Assembly: GCF_002288925.2 (NCBI RefSeq)
Contig: NW_022098050.1
Coordinates: 1,968,725 to 2,032,724, forward strand
DNA from: Delphinapterus leucas
Lineage: Eukaryota > Chordata > Mammalia > Artiodactyla > Monodontidae
Reading direction: 5' to 3'
DNA length: 64,000 nt
Within the stretch, counting starts at the first letter, position 1. Each line of letters begins with the position of its first letter. This document shows, in pieces, positions 35,801 to 47,215 of this stretch. The position numbers and the translations under genes are program-made. The notes below the pieces were generated by a model that saw only the letters and a list, made by a program, of their open reading frames with translations, searched no databases and was not told the origin of the DNA.

Positions 35801-36119
35801 TTCAACTGCATATAGTAGCAACCACATTCAGTCTTTCATTCATTCATTTCAGCTAATATTTTCTGAGCATTGAATAAAAAAGATGAATAAAACACACGTT
35901 CTCCCTGGAGGGACTTTGTCTGGTAGAGTAAAAGACATGCAGTTAAAGAGATAAGCTAATAGTGTGGGGTAGCATGTAAAGAAAGCTGGTATATACAGAA
36001 GGTTTCACAGGTGAGAGGGATGTGAATTGAGTCTATAATAGTGTTAATAATATAATAGTAATGATAATAATGATAGTGGTAACAGCAGTCAACTGCAGTA
36101 AAAACAGTAACAACAGTAG
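35801..36119. other. Unassigned sequence with a short TAA/TGA-rich stretch
   Basis: 36044-36080 is rich in ATAATAG/ATGATAATAATG units, a small degenerate simple repeat. Nothing else recognised. Confidence 0.5.
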
Positions 36120-36320
36120 CTTTCATTTATTCCGATTGTTCTATGTGCCACTGCTGTTCTAGGCACTGTGTTATATGTACTGTAATAATACCTGTTTTGT
36201 AAATGAAGACACTATTTGCAGAGAGGTTATTTGCCCAAAATTATACAGCTGATAGGTAGCAAAATGGGGTTAAGAACCCAGACAGACTGGTTGCTTATAA
36301 CCACTGTGATATGCTCATTT
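36120..36320 (-). mobile_element. MIR SINE, antisense
   Basis: Contains CTATGTGCCACTGCTGTTCTAG, GGCACTGTGTTATATGTACTG, AAATGAAGACACTATTTGCAG, TTATACAGCTGATAGGTAGC and GGGTTAAGAACCCAGACAG, in reversed MIR order. Confidence 0.85.
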
Positions 36321-36389
36321 TGCATAAGGTTTAGTAGGGGTTTATGTGAAGCCAAACGGTGAATGGTACTCTTTTTTTGTTTGTTTTGT

Positions 36390-36640
36390 TTTTAGAGTAA
36401 GTTTTATTATGATATAATTCACATAACATAAACTTTACCATTTTAAAGTGTACAATCAGTAGTTTTTAGTATATTCACCCGGTTGTATAACCATCACCAC
36501 TGTCTAATTCAGAACATTTTCATCACCTCCCCACAAAGAACCCCCGTACCCATTAGCAGGCCCTCCTAATGTTTCCCCTCCCCCAGCCTCTAGCAACCAC
36601 TAACCTGCCTTCTATCTCTATAGTTTTGCCTGGGTGAATG
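36390..36640 (-). mobile_element. L1M-type 3' UTR fragment, antisense
   Basis: Contains GTTTTATTATGATATAATTC, TTTACCATTTTAAAGTGTAC, GTTGTATAACCATCACCAC and CCAGCCTCTAGCAACCACTAAC, typical of a reversed old L1 3' UTR. It is short and truncated. Confidence 0.87.
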
Positions 36641-38599
36641 GTATTCTTAACAGGAAATAGGCAAACAATCTCAGGTCCATCCACCCAGAAATTGAAGCTT
36701 CTTGAAATTAGGTCGCTGATAGTATGAGATACTATGTGACAATAAGAAAATAGACAAGAACCTCAGTAAATGTTTATATATAGATTGCATTGGGATTTCT
36801 GGGTAGGAATTTTAATTATGCAACAAGTACAGCAAAGTTTGAATGTCTATGACTAGATATATTTAATGTGTCTTTCCATATAAAATACAATAAATTGCCT
36901 TAAAGAGGTTTGTAAAGATTACTGTAGGTTGACCAAGATGTTGAATGTGTGAAATGCTCCGTAATTCTTTTTTGTTTTCCCTAATATACAACTGTTTTGA
37001 GAGATTCAATTAAGGATCTTGATGTTACCAAATTGATGCTTTCCAAACCAATTTAATTTTAAGAAACAGAATCATAAACTAGCCTGTATGCCTTATAGAA
37101 ATGAAATGAGTGAGGAAATAGTATCTTGAACAAGAGTGAAGTAATAAGGTAGTTAAGCTGGAAGGTCTTGCAGTGTATAGTTGGATCCTGGAGTTTCTTG
37201 GGCAGTGCTGATTAAACTCACACTGAGAGAGGAACTGATTCTCACTGCTAACCTGAAGGCTGAAGATATCAACTTGAAGATTTCCTGCCGCTCCAGTTAG
37301 TGCGGTGGCTGGGAAATGGGATTCGGGTTTTAGGAATGCATGCCTGAGTCAGGCTTGCACTTTAATGTGGCAGTTCGTCAGATGTGTCTGTCTGATGAGT
37401 CGGCTTTTTGGACTAGGTTTCATTTATGTCTTTATGTGAACTCCAGGTGCTCAGTTAGAAAACTGAAAGAGGCTATCATCATTTACAGGAGCTGGAGTTA
37501 AAACAGCTTATTCTCAATGCTATTTTAAAAATTCCCTGACTTTCTGACTAAAATGATAATGGTGACACTTTACTGCAAGTGAATGGGATTTGCTTTTGTT
37601 TTGTGAATTAAAATGTGTTTTAACAGACTTTTATTAATGTGAATGGAGTAATCATTAAATATACTCAAGTTTATGAGGCTTTAGGAGAGCAAAAAAAAAA
37701 ATGTGACTGTGAAATCACCATTTCAGCTTCCTCATTTTTAATAGAGTCATAGTGATTGAAAGCTGAAGATGATCAGTCCTCAACTGTCTTGCAAAGAAAC
37801 TTGTGCTGTCATGGATTGACAATATATTTGAACTGTGTTCTGACTTACTACTTTTTGAAATTCAGTCTTTCAGCTCTACTATCTCAGTCTTACACAAAAA
37901 TAAAAGGGAGATGATTTTCTGAGGAAGACAAAGTTCATTTCAGTTAATTTCAAATGAAATATTTCTCCCTCTTGAAATCCAAACACTAGGCTAGTGTCCC
38001 TTCTGTTATCCCTCTGAGACCCTTGTAATAGGAAGAAATGATGTATCTTTCTGTAGCTTTCATATACATTGTACTTTATTTCAGTGGAGACAAAGTCTTA
38101 AAGTTCTCTGGAAGTATCTTTTAGAGTTTTTTTTTTTAAAAATTGTAAAACTATAATTAAATCTTCAGAGGAGTAGATTTCTTCTCAATTGGAAAGAATG
38201 ATACTGAGTAAAACCATAATCTGTTGCAGCATGGAACGTCAAAAAATGTCAGTGTTTGGTGATTTATATTTAAAATAAATTGTTAATGAAATAGTACTTT
38301 TGAAGGGATTGTTTCCACTTTTTAAGTACAGTTCGATCCACTAAATAAAGAGAAATTCTAAACCTTAATTAAGCATAAGATTTTAAAACATTGTAGGGGG
38401 CCTATAGAGACATAATTTTGGTGTTACTGGTTTTGAACCCCAAGTTCCTAAGGGAGAGAGGAATACAGATTCTGTTCACACTCTTTCTATTTGTGGAATT
38501 AATTGCCCCAATTGTGCACAATTAAAAGCCTAACAGAAGTCTTATTATATTGCTATGTATTTTTAAAATGTGTGTTTTTCTTCTTTATCTTTGCTTTAG
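36641..38599. other. Repeat-poor intron immediately upstream of exon 2
   Basis: No transposon or simple repeat recognised apart from short homopolymer runs. No second exon is visible. It may include conserved regulatory sequence, but that cannot be seen from one genome. Confidence 0.5.
38575..38599 (+). promoter_or_regulatory. 3' splice site (polypyrimidine tract and acceptor AG)
   Basis: A T/C-rich tract runs into TTGCTTTAG immediately before the exon. This is a good acceptor and fixes the exon start at 38600. Confidence 0.88.
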
Positions 38600-38705
38600 G
38601 GAACAGCTTTTAAGAGCTGGAAGATGAAAGCTCCAATTCCGCACTTGATTCTCTTATATGCTACTTTTACTCAGAGTTTGAAGGTTGTGACCAAAAGAGG
38701 TTCTG
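38600..38705 (+). other. IL1RAPL1: IL1RAPL1 exon 2 (first coding exon), complete with both splice sites
   Basis: A 106-base internal exon. It is preceded by a pyrimidine-rich tract (about 38575-38597) and an acceptor AG at 38598-38599, and followed by a strong donor GTAAGC at 38706-38711. The first 24 bases are 5' UTR and the last 82 are coding. The exon ends after the first base of a codon (phase 1), which fits the next residue being alanine (G|CN), as in the known IL1RAPL1 protein. Splice sites, frame and protein match all agree, so the exon call is firm. Calling it exon 2, with the promoter and exon 1 outside the window, follows known IL1RAPL1 gene structure, where exon 1 is non-coding. 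Confidence 0.93.
38624..38705 (+). CDS. IL1RAPL1: IL1RAPL1 N-terminus: signal peptide of an IL-1 receptor accessory protein-like synaptic receptor (partial CDS)
   Basis: The sequence encodes 27 whole codons starting [15 protein letters not shown] and ending VVTKRGS, then one base of the next codon. A basic/polar start (MKAP) is followed by a hydrophobic run (LILLYATF), typical of a secretory signal peptide, and the mature ectodomain should begin shortly after. From family knowledge, IL1RAPL1 is a single-pass membrane protein with three extracellular immunoglobulin domains and a cytoplasmic TIR domain. It acts at synapses through trans-synaptic binding to PTPRD and is linked to X-linked intellectual disability in humans. 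None of those domains lies in this window; they are in later exons to the right. The paralogue IL1RAPL2 has a clearly different N-terminus (MKPPF...), so the match is to IL1RAPL1. The start is the first ATG in the exon, as in the known protein. Confidence 0.93.
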
Positions 38706-38711
38706 GTAAGC
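38706..38711 (+). promoter_or_regulatory. 5' splice site (donor GTAAGC)
   Basis: The exon ends ...TTCTG and the intron begins GTAAGC, close to the mammalian consensus. The phase-1 split fits the known junction with the next IL1RAPL1 exon. Confidence 0.88.
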
Positions 38712-41700
38712 AGTGTTCCTTCATTTTCGCTCATTATGGCTTGAAGTGCTGATGCTACATTTACACATGTGCCAGTTGTGGAGAGGTTGAGAATTAACCA
38801 GGATCCATATTGTGGAAATACTGTAGATTTATCTTTAAATGAGTGGAGCGTAACTCACAGGGAATTAGAAAGGTCGGAGTAGGTTGAAAAAGATGTGGCT
38901 TGTTTCGTTAATTACTATGAATTGGAATGAATTCAGTACTAAAAGCTTGCGGTTGATTTCATTTTATAGTATGATTTTCAACATTCTTTATAAAGAGTGT
39001 CATTTAAATTTCTGCATGGAAATACTGTGAATTTTTTTTCATGTTAACATTTACCGTCACCATTTCAATGTCAGCTATGCTTAGGGCAGATTCTTTTTAG
39101 GATTTTACTTCAGCTGATTGCTTAATTATTTTGCAAGTATTTTTTAAAAAACACCAGAGTTATTAAAGAAAGCGTCATGGGGAAGCATCCTAATATGTTA
39201 GTAGGAAATATAGAGGTAAAGTAGAATGGTAATATGAAAACAGCTGCTAAATAGAATAATCTTGAGACTTAAGGAAAATTTTACATGTTATCATACCTCT
39301 TGGTTCTCAGTTGACTGTTGGTACTTGGAGTTAGAAAACTGTATGAGACAATTGAATAAATACTGTTATCTGTGTGAAGTTATATTAGGTCTAACAAGTC
39401 ACTGATAATGCGAAGTCTTACCACACTCACATTCTACAGGGGGTAACAGAATTTTTGAAGCTATAACTTTTGGGTACAGTGGAGGAAGGAATGTACTGTG
39501 TTTAGTTGCTAGCACTAGAATGTGTTATCTGTTCTAGAGAGACAGTGGGAAAAAGAAGATACCATGTGCAAGAGGCTACAGAGTGTTGTGGTATCAAGAA
39601 TCGCGTGAACAAAAGTATCTTTGGAATTCAGAATGGAGAAGGAATGAAAGGACTGAGATGGGGCTGCAGCAACCATTCTCAGTCCCTTAGGTTTAGAGGG
39701 TTCAAACTCATATTTGATTCTATAATGAAAAGGGCCACATGCAAGGGAGATAGGGAGCAGTGTGCTCACCTGAGCCCCACCTTGGGAGAAAGTCTGGGGA
39801 GGGACTAGGAAGTACTTCGTGCATTCTCAGGGGGATGATGGTACAGGGATGAGAGTAAAAGGAGTTTGACTGAGCCCATTGGCTCTAGAACTTTTTGGTT
39901 GTTGTATACCTGTTGTATCTGCCATTGATGTGGTTGTAGGCAATGTGAAAAGAATAGTGTTTCTTTGTTTACACCTTATTTCGTCTGTTCCTCTTGGTGG
40001 ATATTTTTGAATGAGAGAAAGCCCTAGGGCAGGATTATGATGTAGTAGCTTTTGCATAGCATATCCATGGAAGTTAGAGTAGGTAGAAGGGGGAAGTAAA
40101 TTGTGGTGAAAGCTGCGATATTTTCTACAACAGCGATATTTTCTAGAATAGCAGTTTACATTAAAAGCACTTAACATGGATCTTTGAGGTATTGGCCACA
40201 TAGAAGGGAAACACTCATCTGTATAAGTGTTATAACAAAGTGAAACTTTCCAAAATGGAAATACTGATTGAGTCTTAAAAACTTCATTTTTCTAGTTGTC
40301 ATACTTTATTATATAAATTTAAAAAATTTTTGTGTATGTTAAGTCTATGTTTTATTTATCAAAATGCAAATGTGATTTTTTTTCCCCATCATCAAATAGT
40401 TGGTGACAGGTCCATTCTATATACTAATTTGGGGAAAATTTTTATTAAATTGGAACTTAACTTTGTATATTTGAGAAACATGGGAGCAAAGCTAGAAATG
40501 TGGGACAGTTGGAAAATTCATATCTCCTTCTGCTCCAGAGACCCGTGAAAACTCAGTGACCTGTCTCAAGTTCAATTTTTATTTCAATGATCTGATTACT
40601 TTAGGAGGGTGGTAATAAAATGCTGCCCTAAGTTTGGCAAAAGTTCTCAGACCTTGTTCTCTTCTGTTTATGAATATAGTTGTCGCATAGCTATTTAATA
40701 CGTCTGAAACTGTATGTGTTTTATATATAATTATGTAAAAATGACAAGGCAGGTACTGAGATTTAGTGGCATGTTTGATTTGTTTACTTTTCTGTATAAT
40801 GTGAATTAAGATAGCTTCCCCCAGTATCTTTGTTAAGGTCTCACTGGATGGAAGTTTGTTTGATTTTTGAATATTAAGTGTGCAATTTAGATAATATTAC
40901 TTTACCCATATACTTTCATAGCTTGCACTCATTTCAACTGATGCCTGTTACCATGGCACCTTTGTTGAAAGAAGCAGATGTGTAGCTTACTGAAGAGCGT
41001 CATTACTGATCTCCATAGATCAAGTAGAAGAGGAGTGCACTCGGCATCTTCTCCTTATAAGATTAACGGCTCAATCTTCACATGCAGCCCAACCTATAAA
41101 ACCAGAGGCACCAAGGCCAGGGAATAAAAATCAATTTTTGATGTTTGATCTTGCATAGTAACCAAGAGGGATACTTATCCTTGTTCTTTCTTCTTATTTA
41201 ATTCTCTTTTTTATTTTTTCAATTTTGTATACCTTTTTGAAAGTTCAGTAAACATGATTCAAAACCCAATGTTTTTAATGTGTTGCTAGTATATTATTTT
41301 TAATTCACTGTGAGCATTAGAAAACCAGAACTTGCTATTTTAATAACCAAGAATATATTAAGTATGATTATATTGCCCACAGTAACACTGAGTCTTTTAA
41401 GGCACGTTAATTGCGTATGGTGTTTACTTTAGGTAAACACATATGGTCATTCCATAAAAATTTAGAAGTAGGTATTTGCTTCTCATTAATAGAACTAATT
41501 TGAAAGCAATAGGAGCTCTTCATACACAAGCTGGAGATTATTATTTTTATCACACTGGCTTACACCCCCATTGCTAGTAATTTAAGGAACAAATTAAATA
41601 TAAAAAGGCAATTATATTATCATAATATTCTTGATTGAAATATTAAAAATTCAACTTTATAATGTTTTAAATAGCACTTCATGTATGTATATGATTATAA

Positions 41701-42060
41701 CAGTCAAGGATTTAGTCTGGTCTCTCAGGTAATGTTCTGCAGTTTTGCATACGTTTAGAATCAAGGCCTTTAATATCTATGGGAGCAGATATTCAGCCTT
41801 TTTTACACAATAGATTTTTCTCTTGGAACAATTTTTTTACCTTGTTTTTAGTTTCTATAAGCAGCATTTGAAGAAAGAGGTAAAACTATCAATATTACCC
41901 ATTCTCCTCAAGTGCGTGAAGCATTGTAGCCATCAGAGTTGCTGTCATTTGTAGAATTCTGTACGGAAACCACATGTCAAACAAATTCTTGCTTGGAGGG
42001 TCTTTGTATCTCAATCAGTTTAGAAAGGTTAACTTAGTGTTCTTGTTGGTTGGTTTGTCT
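38706..42060. other. Repeat-poor intron immediately downstream of exon 2
   Basis: No recognisable transposon. Open frames at 39506-39808 and 39827-40201 have no domain or splice support. Confidence 0.5.
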
Positions 42061-42108
42061 GTTTCTCTCTCTCTCTCCCTTCCTTCTTTCCTCCCTCCCT
42101 CCCTCCAT
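42061..42108. repeat. Polypyrimidine (CT/CCTT)n tract
   Basis: TTTCTCTCTCTCTCTCCC followed by TTCCTTCTTTCC and CTCCCTCCCTCCC: a 48-base pyrimidine-only tract with mirror symmetry. Confidence 0.9.
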
Positions 42109-42534
42109 TTTCTTTATTAGTGTATTTGTCTGCAAATGAAATAATCTGTTTTGGATATTTCCATTGTGCCTTTGTAGAACTTGTTTTTAACTATAAAAAT
42201 ATTACCGTTACTTTGCTTGAAGGGTTAAAGTCTATGAAATTCTATTTCTTTACAAGGTCATTCCAAGAGGATAGTATAGCCTCTGTTAATAATGACTGTT
42301 CTTAAATATTTATTTTTCTTTTGTGTAACTAAGAGAGTTTGGAATAGGATTCAGGGGCAGGGAAATAATCTATACATACAAAGTATTAGTATAGCACTTT
42401 TGGGTAACTGAAGTGTGAGTTGTGATTTGGCCTAAGAGTTTGGGACACTGGAGAGAAATGAAGCTAGAGGGACTTGGATGTAGAGCTTAGGGAAGAGGAA
42501 GAGATCTTGACCTTTTGTCTGTTTCTCCCTGCTC
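42109..42534. other. Unassigned sequence
   Basis: Nothing recognised. Confidence 0.45.
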
Positions 42535-42690
42535 TCACATCCATCCCTAGAATATAAGATGACAAGTGCAAGAACCATGATTTATGTATGCTTATAACCT
42601 CTACAGTGCCAAATATGATGTGTGTTTCAGAGTCAGGGTTCAAGGAACTGTCTTAATGAAGTAATGATTATATGAATGAATGAATGAGTG
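42535..42690 (+). mobile_element. L2 3' end remnant, sense
   Basis: CCTAGAATATAAGATGACAAG, CAAGAACCATGATTTATGTATG, ACCTCTACAGTGCCAAATATG, and an end with ATGAATGAATGAATGAG, the typical short-repeat tail of L2. Confidence 0.72.
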
Positions 42691-44479
42691 GCTTTAATGT
42701 TGAGCCTGGGTTATATCAGTATTAGAAAAATAAAGGTAAAATAAAGACATTTAAGAAAAACTTTTTTTTATTAAATAGAAAGTACTATAATGTATAATAT
42801 GAGACCATTGAAGCAAAAAGTGTCTAAGATATGCTAAGGGTTTGTATGAAGACAGTGAACCTTTGCAAATCATGAGTGTTTTCATGAGATTGAAATGCAG
42901 TTCAAAATCTGTTAGAAGGGCAGGAAAGTGAGTCTTTAAATATTATTATATTGAAATTTTACTAGACTTACTGCTGCTTTAAAGAAGTATAGTCATCATG
43001 CAGACATTTTCGTTTTAATGGTATTGTTCAACATAGACCACCATGAGAAAGGGTGTAGTTCATGATTACTGATAAATGAAACGTAAGCAAGTGACTTCAG
43101 AATAGAAAAAAAAGTATTCACAATTATTAGCACATATGGAGAAGAGGAAGTGACTATAATATATAAACCAAAGATTACATCTTATTCTAGAACGTATTTA
43201 AGAATCATTAAAGCTACCGAAAGCAGCCAGCTATTAGAGAGTAAAAGGGTTACCACAGGGAGGTGATCTTCTCTTCATTCTAGAAATTGACAATGGACAC
43301 TTGTTTCTGTAAAATGATTTAGATGCAATTCTTCCTGACAGCAAGAGGAAAACAAGTCTCTTGAGGGTTTCCCAGACTCATAACTGTAAACCCAGATAAT
43401 TTGTAAAAGATATGGGTAGTTAAATAACCAAAGACACAGTTTAGGTTCTAATCTTTGTGTGTGTTATTTTTGGATCATCATTTCTTGAAGTAAAAGAAAT
43501 TATGCTACTGTATAAAGAGAGGGAGTTTTAACTGAATAGGAGTGAGAAAGTCTAGTGGGGTGTTTCCTCACCTCATGCCAATGTGATTTATGTGTATCAG
43601 CTCTTTTGGGTGTTCCTGGATGTCAATGAGCTTAATTCCACATGATTAAGAGACAACCTAGTCCCCCAGCATCTGCGTTTTATTATGTTACCAAGTGTTT
43701 ATTCCCAGTTTGTCAAACATGTCAAAAAGTACGAAACATTTCTCCTATTTTTCCTTTGGGATAACTTCTGAGGCTTTTTTCCTTTACTTTTTGAAGTTAA
43801 AAAAAATGCACTTTACTTTTTCTTGGGGAAAAAAATCCGTCTCTTCTATTTATCTTGCTTTTTAAAATAAATTTTGCAATTAGATCTAGAATAATTTTAA
43901 TGTTCATTTGAAATGTTTTTAATTAGAATGAGCCTTAACAAACAAATGGACCTTACACTTGACAAATACAATAAAATTATCCAGTATCTTTGTTTAATAA
44001 TCATGTGACATACTTAAGAGTTTCACCATAAACTTACTTGTTCAGTTTTAGTTGTCAATACACTTTAACACAGAGTTGGCATAGACTAACATCAATTGTG
44101 GAGACTGATGCCTGGTTCATGATGAATTTACATGTAGAAGATAAAAGTCAATATGGATGAATCTTGCAAGTTGAGTAGGATTTCAGTGGGGAGGGGAATA
44201 TCCCAAGTTAATGAATATATCAGTAGGACAGTGTATCATGGGGATAATAAAAGGCATATTCTTCTGCATATTTAAAGGGAGAAGTGTAGGAGAGGCAGTA
44301 GCAGTGAGGAGTCAGTCAGTGGTAGGCATTTTAAATCATGTTACAAAATTGATGTTCATTCTAGAGACAGCACGGAGGTGACCACTGCTGGACCAGAGGT
44401 TGAACCCCTGATCCGTGGGCCATCTACTGTAGGCTTGAGGGTGATCCATGAGGTGGCTTGGAAATTAGGGACACTGTGG
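42691..44479. other. Unassigned intronic sequence
   Basis: No gene or repeat recognised. Confidence 0.45.
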
Positions 44480-44938
44480 TGTTAGTATCCAATTGCTCCT
44501 TTAACAAATTACCAAAAATTTAGTGGCTTAAAGCAACACAAATTTATCATCTTATAGTTCTGGAGATCAGATGTCTGAAATAGATTGGTAGGGCTGAGTT
44601 CTTTGTGCAGGCTCTAGGGGAAAATCTCTTTCAGCGTCGTTTCCACCTTCTAATGACTACCTGCATTCCTTGACTCATGGTTCCCTATCACTCCAACCTC
44701 TGCTTCAGTCATCACATCTCTTTCTCTGGCTCTGACTTTCCCGCCTCCCTCTTTCCCGTAGAAGGGCCCTTGTGATTACATTGGACATGCCTAGGTAATC
44801 CAGGAAAAACTTGCCATCTCAAGATGCTTAGCTTAATCAAATCTGCAAAGTCCCATTTGCCATGTGATATAGTTATATGTTCCAGGGATTATGTGGACAT
44901 CTTTGGGTGCATTATTCTCTCTACCACAATTGATAATT
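44480..44938 (-). mobile_element. MaLR/ERVL-type solo LTR, antisense
   Basis: Begins TGTTAGTATCCAATTGCTCC, contains AAATTACCAAAAATTTAGTGG, AAATTTATCATCTTATAGTTC and GGGCCCTTGTGATTACATTG, and ends GGACATCTTTGGGTGCATTA then TCTACCACA. Confidence 0.85.
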
Positions 44939-45369
44939 TTCTCAGTCAATCAAACAAACTTACTGAATTTAGACTGGAGGTTAGAGAAAGAATGGTCTAT
45001 CAGGAATTAGATGGGAATGGGGGAGATAAGAAAGGGAAGTTGAAAATTTTTGCTGAAGGGACAATGTGATCTGTGGTCTATGATAAAGAGAAGGAATTGG
45101 AGAGAAAAGGAGGAAAAGGGAAAAGAAAACAGGACAAAGAAAGGGAGGCTGGGAAGGAGAAAGAGAAGAAACAGAATCTAGTGAAGCTTTGGATCTTGAT
45201 AACTTTTAAGACTCGTCTGCACCCCACAAATACACCTTCAGAAATAACCCTTTTTCCTTGTGGAATCCTGAAGGAGTCTGCTTTCCTCTTGACCAGAAAT
45301 GTTTGACACAAAAATGATTTCCTGACTCTAACAGCAGTGAGAACAGGGAAGACAGAAGACAAAGTAGCT
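44939..45369. other. Unassigned, purine-rich in part
   Basis: About 45080-45175 is strongly purine-rich (GAGAAAAGGAGGAAAAGGG-type). The open frame across it (45073-45306) is low-complexity K/E/R and not a credible gene. Confidence 0.5.
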
Positions 45370-46241
45370 TTAAAGTTAGAATCCATTGAGTTTGATGACT
45401 AGAAGTGGAACGTTTGAAAAGAGGAGATGGAGAAAATAATTCTGCAGTAGGAGGATTGCAGTGCCATCAGTCATATTAAAGGTCTTCAAAGAACAGAAAC
45501 TTGGAAGAACCACTTAAATAAATGGACTGTTGGTAGGTCTTTGTGACTAAGATGAAGCCCAGAAAGTAGATGGGGCATAGAGTATAAAGGGTTTCATATG
45601 TACTGCAAGGGATTTGGGGTTTTATCTTCTAGAACAAGAAGTTTTGGCTGAGCTATTTAATTACTTGCAGATCCCTTTAGTAGAAAATTGGGTCTTTGAG
45701 GTTAGGCCTCTGATTTGCAGATCTGCTTATCGTGGTGTCTCCTATACACCGTAAAGATGAAACTCCTTGATATATATGTGATAGTGCTATACAAATGTTT
45801 GTACCAGTCCATCAGTAAAGCTGCTTTTACAGAGGAGGAAACACAGACAATCAAGCTGTAAAGGGTCACACATGAGAGTGACATGGTCAGATCTGTTTTG
45901 GGACAGATAATAGTCCCTGTAGGAAAGACTGTAATGGGATTCCAGAGCGACGGTCAGGGACTCAATAAAAATGATGTTCCACTATACTAAGGGCCTGAAA
46001 AACAAACAGTCACAGGGGCTGAAAACATGTTTTTGAAGAAGAATAAATGGGGTCTAGTGAATATTTGGAGTTGGGTTGTGAAATAATTTGAGGAGAAGTT
46101 ATATTGATGGTGTTGTCAATTACAGAGAGAGGAGGAAGGAGAGTTTTTTCAGGGATAGGAGATGGAGTGAGTTCAGTTTGGAACATATGAGCTGTGGCAG
46201 TCATTGGAAATAATAAGCTGATGGATTGATTGGTCTGGAGA
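45370..46241 (-). mobile_element. Probable old L2 LINE, antisense
   Basis: Phrases fit reversed L2: AAGGGTTTCATATGTACTGC, GGGATTTGGGGTTTTATCTTC, GTGACATGGTCAGATCTG and GATAATAGTCCCTGTAGG. Divergence is high. Some middle sequence could instead be a MIR. Confidence 0.5.
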
Positions 46242-46585
46242 TGTATTAGTTTCTTATGGCTGCTGTAACAAATTACCACAAACTGGGGGACTTAAAACAA
46301 CAGAAATCTATTCTCACAGTTCTGGAGGCCAGAAGTCTGAAATCAAGGTCTCAACAAGGCCAAATTCCCTCTGAAGGCTCTATAGGAGAATCCTTCCACA
46401 TCTCTTCCACCTTCTGATGGTTCCTTGGTTTGTATCTGCATCATTCCAGTCTCTGCTTCCATCTTTACATGGCCTTCTCCTCTATGTCTCTAGTCTCCCT
46501 CTTCCTTTCTGTCATACGGACACTTGTCATTAGATTTACAGTCCACTTGGATAATCCAGGATGATCTCGTCTTGTGATCTGAAAG
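46242..46585 (-). mobile_element. MaLR/ERVL-type LTR fragment, antisense
   Basis: Begins TGTATTAGTTTCTTATGGCTGC, contains AAATTACCACAAACTGGGGG, and ends at TGGATAATCCAGGATGATCTC, so the last quarter is missing. Confidence 0.83.
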
Positions 46586-47094
46586 AAGATGTCAGATTAA
46601 AAAATATACGTATAAATATTACCCAAAATCAGTATATTATTGATATAAGGGCTGTTTATTTTGTAAAGTTTGTTTAACTCTTAGAAATTATTACTTTTGT
46701 TATTTTTTTCTATTTAGGTACAACAAGTATAAAGCTCTTGGTCATGATAATAAGACCAAGATCTTCATTGTACTATAGAAAGGATAAAATTTTCTCCAAT
46801 CAAAAATTCTTTGACCTAGATTTGAAATATGTTTGCATAGACTAGTCTCCTGAAGGTAGGATAATACTGATTCAGTTTTCATTCCCTTATTTCATATGAA
46901 CAGGTGGGAAAGGTGGCTTACAAGTGTATTAAAATTTTCCATGGTTAATCATGCTGACTATTGCAGAACATTTCTACATAAAACTAATATTGACATGCCA
47001 ACTTTTGTCTACAGCAATGATCACTAAAAACGCATACTTTGAGTTATTTTTACAGAAGTGATTTAGGTTGTTCTGGTGAATATTATTAAACCTG
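46586..47094. other. Unassigned sequence
   Basis: AT-rich, nothing recognised. Confidence 0.45.
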
Positions 47095-47215
47095 CAGATT
47101 TGGAACTTCAGAAACTTGGATTTCAATCCAACCCCTAGTAAGCCTTGCTGACTGGGGACAAGTCCTTGAACCTCTCGGGACCTCAGTTTCCTTTTTCATA
47201 AAGTAAAAGTTTTGA
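47095..47215 (+). mobile_element. MIR SINE fragment, sense
   Basis: AAACTTGGATTTCAATCCAACC, GGGGACAAGTCCTTGAACCTC and GGGACCTCAGTTTCC follow the sense MIR order, ending at CATAAAGTAAAAG. Confidence 0.72.

Larger units (their letters stand above)
1..38599 (+). other. IL1RAPL1: Intron 1 of IL1RAPL1 (3' part)
   Basis: Everything left of the exon is inferred to be the end of the intron separating non-coding exon 1 from exon 2. No other exon, promoter or CpG island is visible. The content is mainly transposon remnants, listed individually. An alternative first exon inside this stretch cannot be excluded from sequence alone. Confidence 0.75.

Noticed and set aside
45073..45306. K/E/R-rich open frame that could be a charged small protein
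   Set aside because: Low-complexity translation of a purine-rich stretch, with no homology I recognise.
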